Assembly: GCF_005234135.1 (NCBI RefSeq)
Contig: NZ_CP039965.1
Location: 682,001-746,000, forward strand
Length of the DNA stretch: 64,000 nt
Origin: Pseudorhodobacter turbinis
GTDB taxonomy: Bacteria > Pseudomonadota > Alphaproteobacteria > Rhodobacterales > Rhodobacteraceae
Direction of reading: 5' to 3'
In this document: in pieces, positions 26,419 to 35,478 of the stretch
How the letters are laid out: each line of letters opens with the position of its first letter
Position numbering within the stretch: position 1 is the first letter of the stretch
Program-made: the position numbers and the translations under genes
Notes under the pieces: model-generated
The model's database searches: none
Seen by the model: the letters and a program-made list of their open reading frames with translations, nothing else
What the model was told of the DNA's origin: nothing

Positions 26419-28377
26419 TCAAACGCTGGTCCCTGCTATCATGCCCTCATAAACTGCTTCCTCGGCAGTGCGCGGGGACATGGCGTCACCGATCTGGTGC
26501 AACTCTATCCCGCGCACACGGATGCAGTCTTGCAGATCGTCTTGCGGACGGTGGCCAAGGCTCAGCACCAGACTGTCCACCCCCTCCAGAATAATCGGCT
26601 CTTGCGAGGCGGTGTGCTGCAAAAACACCGTATCATCCTGTGTGCCAAAAAGTCGCGCATAGGGGATCACCTCGACACCCAGCCGGTGCAGGTTGCCCAG
26701 CATCGTATCGCGAACGTAATAGGGAATCGTATCCCCTGCCATCGGCGCATTGACCGCCAGACGTACATTCGACCCGTCGGCCGCCAGCATCTCGGCCAGA
26801 CCCATCCCGATCCAGTCGGCACGCCAATCGGCAATCACCACCCGCGCACCGGCGCGAGCCTCACGGCGCAACACCTCCCAGGCGCCCAGAATTTGCATTT
26901 CGCCATCACTCTCAATGTCTGGCAAAAAGGGCACAGCCCCTGTGGCAAGAATGATCGCATCAGGCGCGGTTTCATCAATCAACGCGGCATCAACAGTCTG
27001 GCCTTTGACAATCGTTACCCCCGCGCGCCCGCATTCACTTGCCAGATTGGTGATAATACCGCCAAATTCCGCGCGATGCGGTAAAAGCTGCGCCAAAAGC
27101 GCCTGCCCGCCAAGCTGGGCTGCGGCCTCATAAAGGGTGACATCATGGCCACGCTCGGCCGCGGTGGCCGCCGCCTTCAGCCCCGCAGGACCACCGCCGA
27201 TCACCATAATCTTGCGGGGGGAGGCCGCCTGCGGCTTGGAACCAAAGCGCAGCTCTCGTCCGGTTTCGGGATGCTGGATACAGCTGATCGAAAGCCCCTT
27301 ATGGAAGTGGTGGATACAGGCCTGATTGCAGCCGATACAGGCACGAATATCATCCACTTGCCCCGCCTCGGCCTTATTGGGCATCACCGGATCACAGATC
27401 AACGCGCGGGTCATGCCGCAGACATCCGCCTCGCCGCGCGCCAGCATCGCCTCAGCCTCTTGCGGTTGGTTAATGCGGCCAGTGGCAAAAACCGGAATCG
27501 TCAGCGCCTTTTTGAAGCGTGCCACCTCGGGCGCGACATAGGCGGCGGGGAAATTCATCGGCGCGGTAATATGCACCGCACCGCCCAGAGTGGCCGAGGT
27601 CCCGACCGTCAGCGAGAGGTAGTCAAGCTGCTCTTGCAAGGCGCGGCTGGCCTGCAAGGCATCCTCTATCGTCAGCCCGCCCTCGTCGCGCTCCGAGGCG
27701 GAAAGCCGCATGCCGATGATGAAATTCTCATCCGTGGCGGCGCGCATCGCGGCCAGAGCCTCTTGCAAGAAGCGCAAACGGTTTTCGGGCGAGCCGCCAT
27801 AACCATCGGTGCGCAGGTTCACCAATGGGTTCAGAAATTGCGCGGGCAAATAGCCGTGCGAGCCGACAAACTCCACCCCGTCAAACCCCGCCTGCCACAT
27901 CCGGCGGGCGGCATCGGCATATCCCTGCACCACCTCGTCGATCATCGCCTTGTCCATCGCACGCGGCATCATCTTGAACCGCTCGTTCGGCACCGCCGAG
28001 GCGGAATAGGACACCGCCAACAGACCATTCGCGCCCTCCATAATCTCACGCCCCGGATGGAACAGCTGCGAGATCACCACCGCGCCATGGGCATGGCAGG
28101 CCTCGGCCAGTTTGCGAAAGCCGGGGATGCAGTCGTCATCGGTGGCCATCAGCAAATGCGCGGTGTAGCGCGCGGTCTCATGCACGCCTGCCACCTGCGT
28201 CACGATCAGACCGGCCCCCCCACGGGCACGGGCCTCTTGATAGGCGATATATTCATCCGAGACCTGCCCGCCATGGGGCAACAGCGTGTCATGGCCCGTG
28301 GACATGATACGGTTGCGCAAAGTGGTGCCCCGGATCGTCAGCGGGGTAAAAAGATGCGGGAATGCCTTGGCGTTCAT
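26419..28377 (-). CDS. NADH:flavin oxidoreductase, Old Yellow Enzyme/trimethylamine dehydrogenase-like (possible N-demethylase)
   Basis: The 652-residue protein has the 2,4-dienoyl-CoA reductase/trimethylamine dehydrogenase architecture. An N-terminal FMN TIM barrel (1-340; LFTPLTIRGTTLRNRI, HGYLPAQFLNPLVN) is followed by a Cys cluster for one 4Fe-4S centre near 341-361 (CIGCNQACI...C). FAD/NAD-binding Rossmann domains follow (VIGGGPAGLKAAATAAERGHDV near 390). Members demethylate N-methylproline or dimethylamine, or reduce enoyl-CoA. It lies 27 nt after an amino-acid-oxidase-like gene in a Pot-type ABC operon, which favours N-methylated amino-acid or betaine catabolism (inference). Confidence 0.85.
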   Translation of the reverse strand: MNAKAFPHLFTPLTIRGTTLRNRIMSTGHDTLLPHGGQVSDEYIAYQEARARGGAGLIVTQVAGVHETARYTAHLLMATDDDCIPGFRKLAEACHAHGAVVISQLFHPGREIMEGANGLLAVSYSASAVPNERFKMMPRAMDKAMIDEVVQGYADAARRMWQAGFDGVEFVGSHGYLPAQFLNPLVNLRTDGYGGSPENRLRFLQEALAAMRAATDENFIIGMRLSASERDEGGLTIEDALQASRALQEQLDYLSLTVGTSATLGGAVHITAPMNFPAAYVAPEVARFKKALTIPVFATGRINQPQEAEAMLARGEADVCGMTRALICDPVMPNKAEAGQVDDIRACIGCNQACIHHFHKGLSISCIQHPETGRELRFGSKPQAASPRKIMVIGGGPAGLKAAATAAERGHDVTLYEAAAQLGGQALLAQLLPHRAEFGGIITNLASECGRAGVTIVKGQTVDAALIDETAPDAIILATGAVPFLPDIESDGEMQILGAWEVLRREARAGARVVIADWRADWIGMGLAEMLAADGSNVRLAVNAPMAGDTIPYYVRDTMLGNLHRLGVEVIPYARLFGTQDDTVFLQHTASQEPIILEGVDSLVLSLGHRPQDDLQDCIRVRGIELHQIGDAMSPRTAEEAVYEGMIAGTSV

Positions 28378-28404
28378 GGGTTTTCCTTGGGATGAAGTGG
28401 GGCC

Positions 28405-29706
28405 TTAGGCGCCGTCGCGCCAACGGGCCAATTTGTCTTGAAGCCGGTACAAGCCGCCGACCGCAGGCAAGAACCACGGCTTGCCATTGTAAAACGGCAC
28501 CTTGGGGAAAGGCGCGTTGACCACACCGCGATCCGCCCCCTCGCGCGCCAGCATCAATTCGGCAACGCGGTGGCCCATATAGGTGGCCATCGACACACCG
28601 CTGCCGTTATAGCATGACGCATAATGCAGCCCGTCCGGCATCCTGCCGACATGGCTGGTGAAATCCGAGGCAAAGCACACATTGCCAAGCCAGGAGTGCG
28701 TGATCTCAACCCCTTTGAGGCTGGGAAAGATTTGCTCCATATAGCCGCGCAAGCCGATCGCGGATCGGGCCTCGCTGGTGGTGCGAAACCGCGCGCGGCC
28801 GCCAAACAACATCCGTGTCCCATCCGGCGACCGACGGTAATAGCACAGCACCCTTTTGCTATCACTCGCCGCGCGGTTCATGGGCAACAGCTCTTCCATC
28901 TGCGCCAGAGGCAGGCTTTGGGTCGCGATGATATAGCTTTGAACAGGGATCGCACGTTTGCGCAGCCACGGCTGCTCTGGCCCGGCATAGCCGTTGACGG
29001 CGATCAAGACCTGATCGGCCCGCAGCACAACGGGGCCTTGTTCGCCCGTCACCTGCACCTGAAACCCCGCAGGCACGCGCTGCGCCCCCAAATAGCGGCA
29101 GCCGGTAAAGATACGCACCCCAAGCGCGCGCGCCCGATTGGCCAAAGCCCGCACATATTTCGCCGGATGGAGCGAGCCTTGCCCGTTTTTGATCACCGCC
29201 CCGCGGTAGGTATCGGTCTTGATAGCGCGTGGGACCTCATGCTCTTCCAGTATCTCCAGCTTTGCCTGCGCATCAAGCGGCAAAGCCGCACGGGCCGCGC
29301 GCATATCCGCAAGGTCGGCGCGGCAATGCGCGCCAATAACAGAACCGTTGAGGTTAAGATCCACATCTTCGCCCAGCGACTTTGCGCGGGCCAGCATGAA
29401 GGGCATCGATTGGCGGTAATCCTCTATCACCTCGGCACCGCGCTTGTCGCCGAACCTGCGCTTGGCCGTGGCCAGATCAAACTTGGGCGTATTCCCGATC
29501 TGCCCACCATTGCGAGAGCTTGCCCCCTCGCCAACCCGCTGGGCATCAATCACGAAAGCATCGACACCAGCCTCGGCCAAGGTGATCGCCGCGGACAGGC
29601 CGGTATAGCCTGCCCCGACGACCAACACCCCGCAATGATCGCGGTCAATCACGCGCTCGGCGTGTTGCGGCGCGGCGTCTTCCCACCAGAAGGGCGTCGT
29701 TTTCAT
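28405..29706 (-). CDS. FAD-dependent oxidoreductase, DadA/PuuB-like (amine or glutamylputrescine oxidase type)
   Basis: The 433-residue protein has the N-terminal FAD motif VLVVGAGYTGLSAAITLAEAG near 28-48 and the family stretch GASSRNGGQIG near 62. The DAO C-terminal domain contains LHYASCYNGSGVSMATYMG near 370. It resembles gamma-glutamylputrescine oxidase, but many relatives act on N-methyl amino acids. It sits 20 nt after the ATPase gene of Pot-type system 2. Start 29706 has an AGGGGGG ribosome site. Expected reaction: oxidative deamination or demethylation of the transported amine (inference). Confidence 0.85.
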   Translation of the reverse strand: MKTTPFWWEDAAPQHAERVIDRDHCGVLVVGAGYTGLSAAITLAEAGVDAFVIDAQRVGEGASSRNGGQIGNTPKFDLATAKRRFGDKRGAEVIEDYRQSMPFMLARAKSLGEDVDLNLNGSVIGAHCRADLADMRAARAALPLDAQAKLEILEEHEVPRAIKTDTYRGAVIKNGQGSLHPAKYVRALANRARALGVRIFTGCRYLGAQRVPAGFQVQVTGEQGPVVLRADQVLIAVNGYAGPEQPWLRKRAIPVQSYIIATQSLPLAQMEELLPMNRAASDSKRVLCYYRRSPDGTRMLFGGRARFRTTSEARSAIGLRGYMEQIFPSLKGVEITHSWLGNVCFASDFTSHVGRMPDGLHYASCYNGSGVSMATYMGHRVAELMLAREGADRGVVNAPFPKVPFYNGKPWFLPAVGGLYRLQDKLARWRDGA

Positions 29707-29726
29707 CGCGTCGCCCCCCTTCGGGC

Positions 29727-30791
29727 CTAGCCGTTGGATTTGCGCAGCAACGTGCAATCCCCGGGCGCAAAAGCCATCTGAACCTGCGCGCCATCCGCAT
29801 GGATGCCCGCGCGGGCCGATCCGTAAACGATGAAGTTCTCGCCCATATCCATCGCGAGCGAATAAAGCGCACGATCACCCGAATAGGTGGAGCTGAGAAC
29901 CTTGCCCGGCAGATAGATACGGCCATCGTTTACGGCTTCCACCTCTACCGTACTATCCTCGGGGCGGATCATCAGTTCGGCATCCAGCATCGTCGGCGCC
30001 TCTGCAAGTGGCACAGCGACGCCATTGGCCCGGAACATGGCCGTATCGCCTTCTTGCGCAACCTCGCCACTGAGGATGTTTGATTTTCCAACGAAATCAG
30101 CTACAAAGCGGGTATCAGGGCGGCGGTAAAGGTTGAAGGCGGTATCAAACTGCGCGATCCGGCCGTGGTTCATCACCGCGATGCGATCGGACATATGCAT
30201 CGCTTCTTCTTGGTCGTGGGTGACGTTGATGAAAGTGGTGCCAAGCGTGCGGTGAATATCGCGCAGCTCCTCTTGCAGATCAACGCGCAGCTTCTTGTCC
30301 AGCGCCGACATCGGCTCATCCAACAGCAAAAGGTCGGGTTTGAACACCAAAGCACGCGCCAGCGCCACGCGCTGCTGCTGGCCGCCAGACAGCTCTGCCG
30401 GATAGCGACCGGCGAATTTGCCAAGCTGGACCAGATCCAGAATGGCTGTCACCCGCTCGTTAATCTCATCCTTGGCGACGCGCCGCACCTTCAGCGGATA
30501 GGCGATATTATCATGCACCGTCATATGCGGAAACAGCGCATAGCCTTGGAACACCAGCCCGAAATTGCGCTTTTCCGGCGAGAGCAGGCTGATGTCGCGC
30601 CCGTTCATCAAGATCGTGCCGCTGCTGACCGGCTCAAACCCCGCAAGGATTTTCAGCAAGGTGGTTTTGCCCGACCCCGAAGGGCCAAGCAGGGTCACAA
30701 ACTCCCCCATCTCGATATTCAGCGAGACATCAAAAAGCGCTTGCGTCGCACCGTAGAACTTGTCGATATTTTTGATTTCCAAAGAGGACAT
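29727..30791 (-). CDS. Pot-type ABC transporter ATP-binding protein, system 2
   Basis: The 354-residue ATPase has Walker A GPSGSGKTT near 36, signature LSGGQQQRVALARAL near 135, Walker B LLLLDEPMSALD near 157, switch His in NVTHDQ near 192, and a C-terminal TOBE domain (about 280-350). It is separated from the PotC-like gene by 1 nt and from the FAD oxidase gene by 20 nt. Confidence 0.9.
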   Translation of the reverse strand: MSSLEIKNIDKFYGATQALFDVSLNIEMGEFVTLLGPSGSGKTTLLKILAGFEPVSSGTILMNGRDISLLSPEKRNFGLVFQGYALFPHMTVHDNIAYPLKVRRVAKDEINERVTAILDLVQLGKFAGRYPAELSGGQQQRVALARALVFKPDLLLLDEPMSALDKKLRVDLQEELRDIHRTLGTTFINVTHDQEEAMHMSDRIAVMNHGRIAQFDTAFNLYRRPDTRFVADFVGKSNILSGEVAQEGDTAMFRANGVAVPLAEAPTMLDAELMIRPEDSTVEVEAVNDGRIYLPGKVLSSTYSGDRALYSLAMDMGENFIVYGSARAGIHADGAQVQMAFAPGDCTLLRKSNG

Positions 30792-30792
30792 T

Positions 30793-31581
30793 TTATTTCC
30801 CACGCGTTTTGTAGCGCGAACGTTGTTGCAGCCAGTTCAGCACCAGCAAGAACATCAACGAAAGCAAGGAGAGCATCAGGGCGACGGCGATGATCGTCGG
30901 TTCCAACCGGTCACGAAGACCGGAGAACAGCGCGATCGGCAGCGTCGTCGATTGCGGGGCCGCCAGAAACAGCGCGACCACCACCTCATCAAATGAGGTG
31001 ACAAAGGCGAAAAGCGCGCCTGTCATGAAGCCCGGCGCCGCCAGCGGCAAGGTTACGGTCCGAAACCGATAAGCGCGCGATGCCCCCATCGAGGCCGCCG
31101 CGCGCTCCAATTCCGGGTCCAGCCCCTTGAGCGATGTCATCACCGACAAGAACACCAGCGGCGCACCTAGGATCGCATGCGCCAGCACCAGCGACACATA
31201 ACCACCGCCAAAGCCCGCGCGCCCGAAGGCATAGGTAAAGGCCACGCCTAAAACCACCGAAGGGATAACAATCGGCGAGATGAACAGCCCCGACAGGACA
31301 ATCTGCCCAAAGCGGCCCGAAAGCATGGTCCCCATCGCCGCCAGCCCGCCGATCACCACCGCAACAACAGATGCACCAAAGGCAACCTTCAAACTGTTGA
31401 AGAAGGCAGGCATCCACGGCGGCTGGGTAAAGGCGACCTTGAACCAATCAAAGGTAAACCCCTCCATCGGATAGGTCAGGAAAGAGCTTTCGTTGAAGGC
31501 CAGCGGCAGTACCAACAGCAACGGTAGCGCAAGGAACAGCATGCTTAGGACAAGGCTTACCCAATAGATTGCGCGTGACAT
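30793..31581 (-). CDS. Pot-type ABC transporter permease (PotC-like), system 2
   Basis: The 262-residue permease has about six membrane segments and the EAA motif ERAAASMGASRAYRFRTVTLP near 165-185. The ATG at 31581 has a strong AAAGGAGG upstream and lies 1 nt after the stop of the PotB-like gene. Confidence 0.9.
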   Translation of the reverse strand: MSRAIYWVSLVLSMLFLALPLLLVLPLAFNESSFLTYPMEGFTFDWFKVAFTQPPWMPAFFNSLKVAFGASVVAVVIGGLAAMGTMLSGRFGQIVLSGLFISPIVIPSVVLGVAFTYAFGRAGFGGGYVSLVLAHAILGAPLVFLSVMTSLKGLDPELERAAASMGASRAYRFRTVTLPLAAPGFMTGALFAFVTSFDEVVVALFLAAPQSTTLPIALFSGLRDRLEPTIIAVALMLSLLSLMFLLVLNWLQQRSRYKTRGK

Positions 31582-31582
31582 A

Positions 31583-32761
31583 TCAACGCCCTCCTTTGCG
31601 GGATTTGAACAAGAGCCAAGCCCCGGACCCAAGGCCCAAAATCAGCACTACACAGCCAAAGAGCATCACCGAGAGCACCGAAGCCATGCCCCAATTCAGC
31701 GATTTCTTCACGAAATCCGCGATGTAATAGGACAGCATCTGGTCGCTCGGCCCGCCAGTCAGCGCCGGTGTGATGTAAAAGCCAAGGGCAAGGATAAACA
31801 CAGTGCCCCCACCGACCGCAACGCCGCGCAGGGTTTGCGGGAAATAGACCCGCAAAAAGGTTTCTATCCCGCCGGCCCCAAGGCTGCGCGAGGCGTCGCT
31901 TTGGGATATCGGGATGGTCTTCATCACGTTGAAAATCGGCAGAATGGCAAAGGGCAGCAAAACATGCGTCATCGCAACCACAGTGCCGAAACGGTTGAAG
32001 ATAAGCTGCAGCGGTTCAGATATAATGCGCAGCCATATCAGCAGGTTATTGAGCAAGCCATGGGTCTGCAACAATACAACCCAAGCCGATGTCCGCACCA
32101 AGATCGAGGTCCAGAAGCTAAGCAAAACGACCATGAAAACAATCGTCGCAAGCCGCGGCTTGCCATTGGCCGCAGCATAGGCCAGCGGATAGCCGATCAG
32201 CAACGTCAACAGCGTCACCTGCGTCGCAATAACGATGGTCCGCACCATGATGCGCAAATAGATGTCATCGCCCTCGGCCTGAACAAAACCGCCGTCGCCA
32301 TCCGGCTTGAAACCAGAAGCTTTTTGGAAATGCCTCCAAGTGATCGGTGCGATGTTGCGGGCCAGAATGTCCCAATAGACCTGCTGCCCCCACCGCTTGT
32401 CAAAAGCGGTCAACCCCTCCATCGTTGGCGGAAGTTCCTCGGCCTTTTTACCGGATTTGATCAACAGGGATCGAAATCCGCTGCGTTCCTGGTTCAGGTT
32501 GCGCGCGGCCTCGGCCAGATCGCGGCGGTCGGCGGCGATCAGATCGGCAACAAGGGCGGCGGCACGCTCATCAGGGCTGCCGTCCTCGACCACCTCTGAA
32601 AGAGTTTGAAATTGATCGTAAAGCGTACTGTTGTCCACGCTTTGGCTTCCCACTGTCAGCAGCGGGTAAAGGTAGAACATCAAATAAATGATCAGCGGCA
32701 TGATAAGCAACATGACTGTTGCCAAACGGTTGCCATTTGCGTTTCGCATGGCTCTTTCCAT
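31583..32761 (-). CDS. Pot-type ABC transporter permease (PotB-like) with large insertion, system 2
   Basis: The 392-residue permease is about 100 residues longer than usual for PotB. The first membrane segment (about 13-36) is followed by a hydrophilic insertion of about 130 residues, rich in Asp, Glu, Arg and Lys, before the second membrane segment near 168. The rest is a normal permease with the coupling motif ASRSLGAGGIETFLRVYFPQ near 290-310. By topology the insertion should be periplasmic, next to the binding protein. An alternative ATG lies four codons downstream (32749). Confidence 0.88.
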   Translation of the reverse strand: MERAMRNANGNRLATVMLLIMPLIIYLMFYLYPLLTVGSQSVDNSTLYDQFQTLSEVVEDGSPDERAAALVADLIAADRRDLAEAARNLNQERSGFRSLLIKSGKKAEELPPTMEGLTAFDKRWGQQVYWDILARNIAPITWRHFQKASGFKPDGDGGFVQAEGDDIYLRIMVRTIVIATQVTLLTLLIGYPLAYAAANGKPRLATIVFMVVLLSFWTSILVRTSAWVVLLQTHGLLNNLLIWLRIISEPLQLIFNRFGTVVAMTHVLLPFAILPIFNVMKTIPISQSDASRSLGAGGIETFLRVYFPQTLRGVAVGGGTVFILALGFYITPALTGGPSDQMLSYYIADFVKKSLNWGMASVLSVMLFGCVVLILGLGSGAWLLFKSRKGGR

Positions 32762-32779
32762 TCTGTTCTGGACCGTGGC

Positions 32780-32815
32780 CTAGCCCTGCCCGCCGGTTAT
32801 GGCAAGCAGGGCTAG
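32780..32815. other. Intercistronic hairpin after the system-2 binding-protein gene
   Basis: CTAGCCCTGC (32780-32789) pairs perfectly with GCAGGGCTAG (32806-32815) across a 16-nt loop. It lies in the 73-bp gap between the binding-protein stop (32835) and the PotB-like start, with no T-run. Confidence 0.7.
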
Positions 32816-32834
32816 CGAGCGTGTCAGTTCAAGG

Positions 32835-33869
32835 TTACTGCGTCGCCCAGTTGTTCCAGCGCTCGGTCAGCGCATCGGAATGGTCAATCCAGAAAGCATC
32901 GGAAAAGAACAGCGCATCTTCGGTGTTCTTGCCAGTTGGCAGGTCTTTCACGATATCCTCCGCCAACATCTCAGCGGTCTTCATGTTTGTCGGACCGTAG
33001 GGCATCAACTCCGAGAATTTTGCCTGCGGTGCCGCTTCGCTTACAAAGGCGATAAATTCCATCGCCACATCCTTATGCTCTGCGCCTGTTGGAATGGCCC
33101 AGGAATCAATGCTGTAGATGTGGTTCTTCCACACGAATTCCAGCGGCTGGCCTTCATTCTTGGCGGTAATGATGCGGCCGTTATAGGCGGTGCTTAGGAC
33201 AACATTGCCCGCCGCAAGCCATTCGACCGGCTGCGAACCGGCATCCCAGAACTGCACATCATCCTTGATCATATCAAGCTTGGCAAAGGCACGGTCGACG
33301 CCTTCGGATGTGGACAGGACATCATAAACGTCATCCACGGCAACGCCATCAGCAAGAAGCGCATATTCCAGATTCCACTTGGGCAGGTTGCGAACCGCAC
33401 GCTTGCCCGGGAATTTTTCGGTGTCAAAGAAATCAGCCCAATCTTGGGGCGCGTCCGGAAAAGTTTCAGAGTTATAAGCATAACCGTTGCCGATCACCAC
33501 ATTGCCCGCACCGCATTCGTTGATCGCATTGGGGTTCAGCTCGTCCTGCGTGGGGATATCATCCCACGAAATCACCTCGAACAAGCCTTCGTCACAGCCA
33601 AGCTGAAGGTCGGCACCTTCCACCGTCACCAGATCCCATGTCACATTGCCGGTGTCAGCCATCGCTTTCACCTCAGCAAGACCGCCAAGATAGGTTGTTT
33701 CCGTAAAGGCCATGCCCTTCGATTCGGCAAATGGCGTGTAATAGGATTCGCGTTGGGCGTCCTGATAATTCCCACCCCAGCCGGCAATCGTAAGATCGCG
33801 CGCCTGTGCACCCTGTGCTGCACAAACAGCAAGCCCAGAGACCGCAAGCGCTTTAACGACATGTTTCAT
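32835..33869 (-). CDS. Pot-type ABC transporter periplasmic binding protein, system 2
   Basis: The 344-residue protein has a signal peptide (cleavage near 23, AQA-RD). Its extracellular solute-binding fold starts LTIAGWGGNYQDAQRESYYTPF, a motif of the branch of PotD relatives that often binds betaine-like or amine compounds. It is the first gene of the six-gene operon binding protein-PotB-PotC-PotA-oxidase-OYE. The HTH-cupin regulator gene is divergent. Confidence 0.88.
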   Translation of the reverse strand: MKHVVKALAVSGLAVCAAQGAQARDLTIAGWGGNYQDAQRESYYTPFAESKGMAFTETTYLGGLAEVKAMADTGNVTWDLVTVEGADLQLGCDEGLFEVISWDDIPTQDELNPNAINECGAGNVVIGNGYAYNSETFPDAPQDWADFFDTEKFPGKRAVRNLPKWNLEYALLADGVAVDDVYDVLSTSEGVDRAFAKLDMIKDDVQFWDAGSQPVEWLAAGNVVLSTAYNGRIITAKNEGQPLEFVWKNHIYSIDSWAIPTGAEHKDVAMEFIAFVSEAAPQAKFSELMPYGPTNMKTAEMLAEDIVKDLPTGKNTEDALFFSDAFWIDHSDALTERWNNWATQ

Positions 33870-34082
33870 AAACTCTCCCCTTAGTTGGCAAGGCCCCTGA
33901 AAGACGCCCTGACGACAATCGCAAGCCTCTACCCCTCATGGTGTAAGGGCGGGCTTTTCAGATCAACTCTCGCCCTTAAATTTTGGCAAGATTAAAATAT
34001 TATGCAAGTAATTTTATTTCGTTTTACAAAAAGAGAAAATTAATCGCTAATGTTACCGCGAACAATAGGACAGCATTTTGCC

Positions 34083-34679
34083 ATGCAACCATCGATGGCC
34101 CCCGAAGTCATGCTTGACGGAAAACCCCAAATCGGGGCCCGCCTACGCTTTCGCCGCAAGCTGCGGGGCATGTCGCTGAAACAGGTGGCGCAAGGCGCGG
34201 GCCTTTCAATCGGTATGATCAGTCAGGTCGAACGCGGCCTCGCCCTGCCATCCGTCAAATCCATGCGCGCGATCTGCGCCGCGCTGGATATGCCCGTCGC
34301 CTGGCTGTTCGAGCCCGCCTCCCAAAAGCCAGAGGACAACAGTGATTATGTGGTGCGCAACGAAAGTCGGCGGGAGTTGTCATTTGACGACGGAAAATTG
34401 CGCAAGCAATTGCTGACCCCCGACACCCAGCCCCAAATCCAGATGCTGCGCTTCATGATGCAACCGGGTGCCGATTCAGGGGAGCCTTATTCCAACACCG
34501 AGGGCGGGAAATGCGGTTTGGTCGTTGGCGGCACCTTGGGGCTAGAGCTTGATGGAATGTCGCATATCATCAAGAAAGGGGATAGTTTCGCCTTTCCGGC
34601 TTGGACAATGGTTCGATTTTGGACAATCGGTGATACCCCCTGTGAGGTGATCTGGGTTGTCAGCCCCGCAACCGTATAG
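34083..34679 (+). CDS. XRE-family HTH regulator with C-terminal cupin domain (PuuR-like)
   Basis: The 198-residue protein has an N-terminal HTH (about 17-75; MSLKQVAQGAGLSIGMISQVERG) and a C-terminal cupin (about 115-190; CGLVVGGTLGLELDGMSHIIKKGDSFAFP). PuuR-type regulators of this build control polyamine or amine catabolism. It is divergent from the system-2 ABC/oxidase operon and probably regulates it (inference). The ATG at 34083 is preferred with AGGA about 10 nt upstream; an in-frame ATG at 34050 has no good ribosome site. The 213-bp divergent region is strikingly AT-rich for this genome. Confidence 0.88.
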   Translation: MQPSMAPEVMLDGKPQIGARLRFRRKLRGMSLKQVAQGAGLSIGMISQVERGLALPSVKSMRAICAALDMPVAWLFEPASQKPEDNSDYVVRNESRRELSFDDGKLRKQLLTPDTQPQIQMLRFMMQPGADSGEPYSNTEGGKCGLVVGGTLGLELDGMSHIIKKGDSFAFPAWTMVRFWTIGDTPCEVIWVVSPATV

Positions 34680-34770
34680 GCCGCAAGCCCAGCCACCGCG
34701 AAACAGGGTTGCCGGAACCCGCAGATCACCGCATACATAATTGCGAAGAATATTGGAGTGGGCCTGATTG

Positions 34771-35478
34771 ATGGAAAAAGACCTGTTGCACTGGCGCGGC
34801 CCCGTGGCACCCGACGGCGACACCCTTACGGGCCATCATGTGGTGCTGGAACGCCTTGATGCCGATCTCCATGCTGCCGACCTTTTTCGTGCCTTTTCCG
34901 GCCATGACGCCCTTTGGGACTACATGTATGATGGGCCATTTTCCTCGGCGGCAAGCTATCACCGCTGGGTGAAGGAAAAAACAAACGATTCCAGTGTGCA
35001 GTTTTATGCAATCCGCGATCTGGTCTCGGGCCATTGCGGCGGGGTGGCAAGCTTTTTGCGGATAGATCCTGCGGCCGGATCGATCGAGGTCGGCAGTATC
35101 TGCATCGCACCAGAGCTTCAACAATCGCGACAAGCGACCGAGGCAATGTATTTGATGATGCAATGGGCTTTTAACGCTGGTTATCGCCGCTACGAATGGA
35201 AGTGCAATGCGCGCAATATGGCATCGCGGCGGGCGGCGCAGCGGCTCGGTTTTTCCTATGAGGGGATCTTTCGCCAAGCGGCTGTTGCCAAGGGTCGCAA
35301 CCGTGACACAGCTTGGTTTTCCGTGATCGACAGTGAATGGCCTGCCCTATATGAGGCCTTTACCGCATGGCTTGCGCCTTCCAACTTTGATGCGAGCGGA
35401 CGGCAAAGGGAGCAGCTTAGCGACCTAACCCGTCTTGTGCGCGCCAATAGCGACCCCGGCCTTCGCCCCGGCAACTGA
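34771..35478 (+). CDS. GNAT-family N-acetyltransferase (RimJ/RimL type)
   Basis: The 235-residue protein has a GNAT fold. The acetyl-CoA region is IEVGSICIAPELQQSRQATEAMYLMMQWAF near 110-140. The RimJ-type stretch YRRYEWKCNARNMASRRAAQRLGFSYEGIFRQ is near 145-178. The substrate is unknown; relatives acetylate ribosomal proteins or small amines. Its last 54 bp overlap the 3' end of the convergent response-regulator gene. Confidence 0.83.
   Translation: MEKDLLHWRGPVAPDGDTLTGHHVVLERLDADLHAADLFRAFSGHDALWDYMYDGPFSSAASYHRWVKEKTNDSSVQFYAIRDLVSGHCGGVASFLRIDPAAGSIEVGSICIAPELQQSRQATEAMYLMMQWAFNAGYRRYEWKCNARNMASRRAAQRLGFSYEGIFRQAAVAKGRNRDTAWFSVIDSEWPALYEAFTAWLAPSNFDASGRQREQLSDLTRLVRANSDPGLRPGN

Noticed and set aside
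27145..28395. 416-residue open frame antisense to the OYE-like gene
   Set aside because: The opposite strand encodes a clear multi-domain flavoenzyme; the antisense product has only His/Arg/Gly-rich composition.
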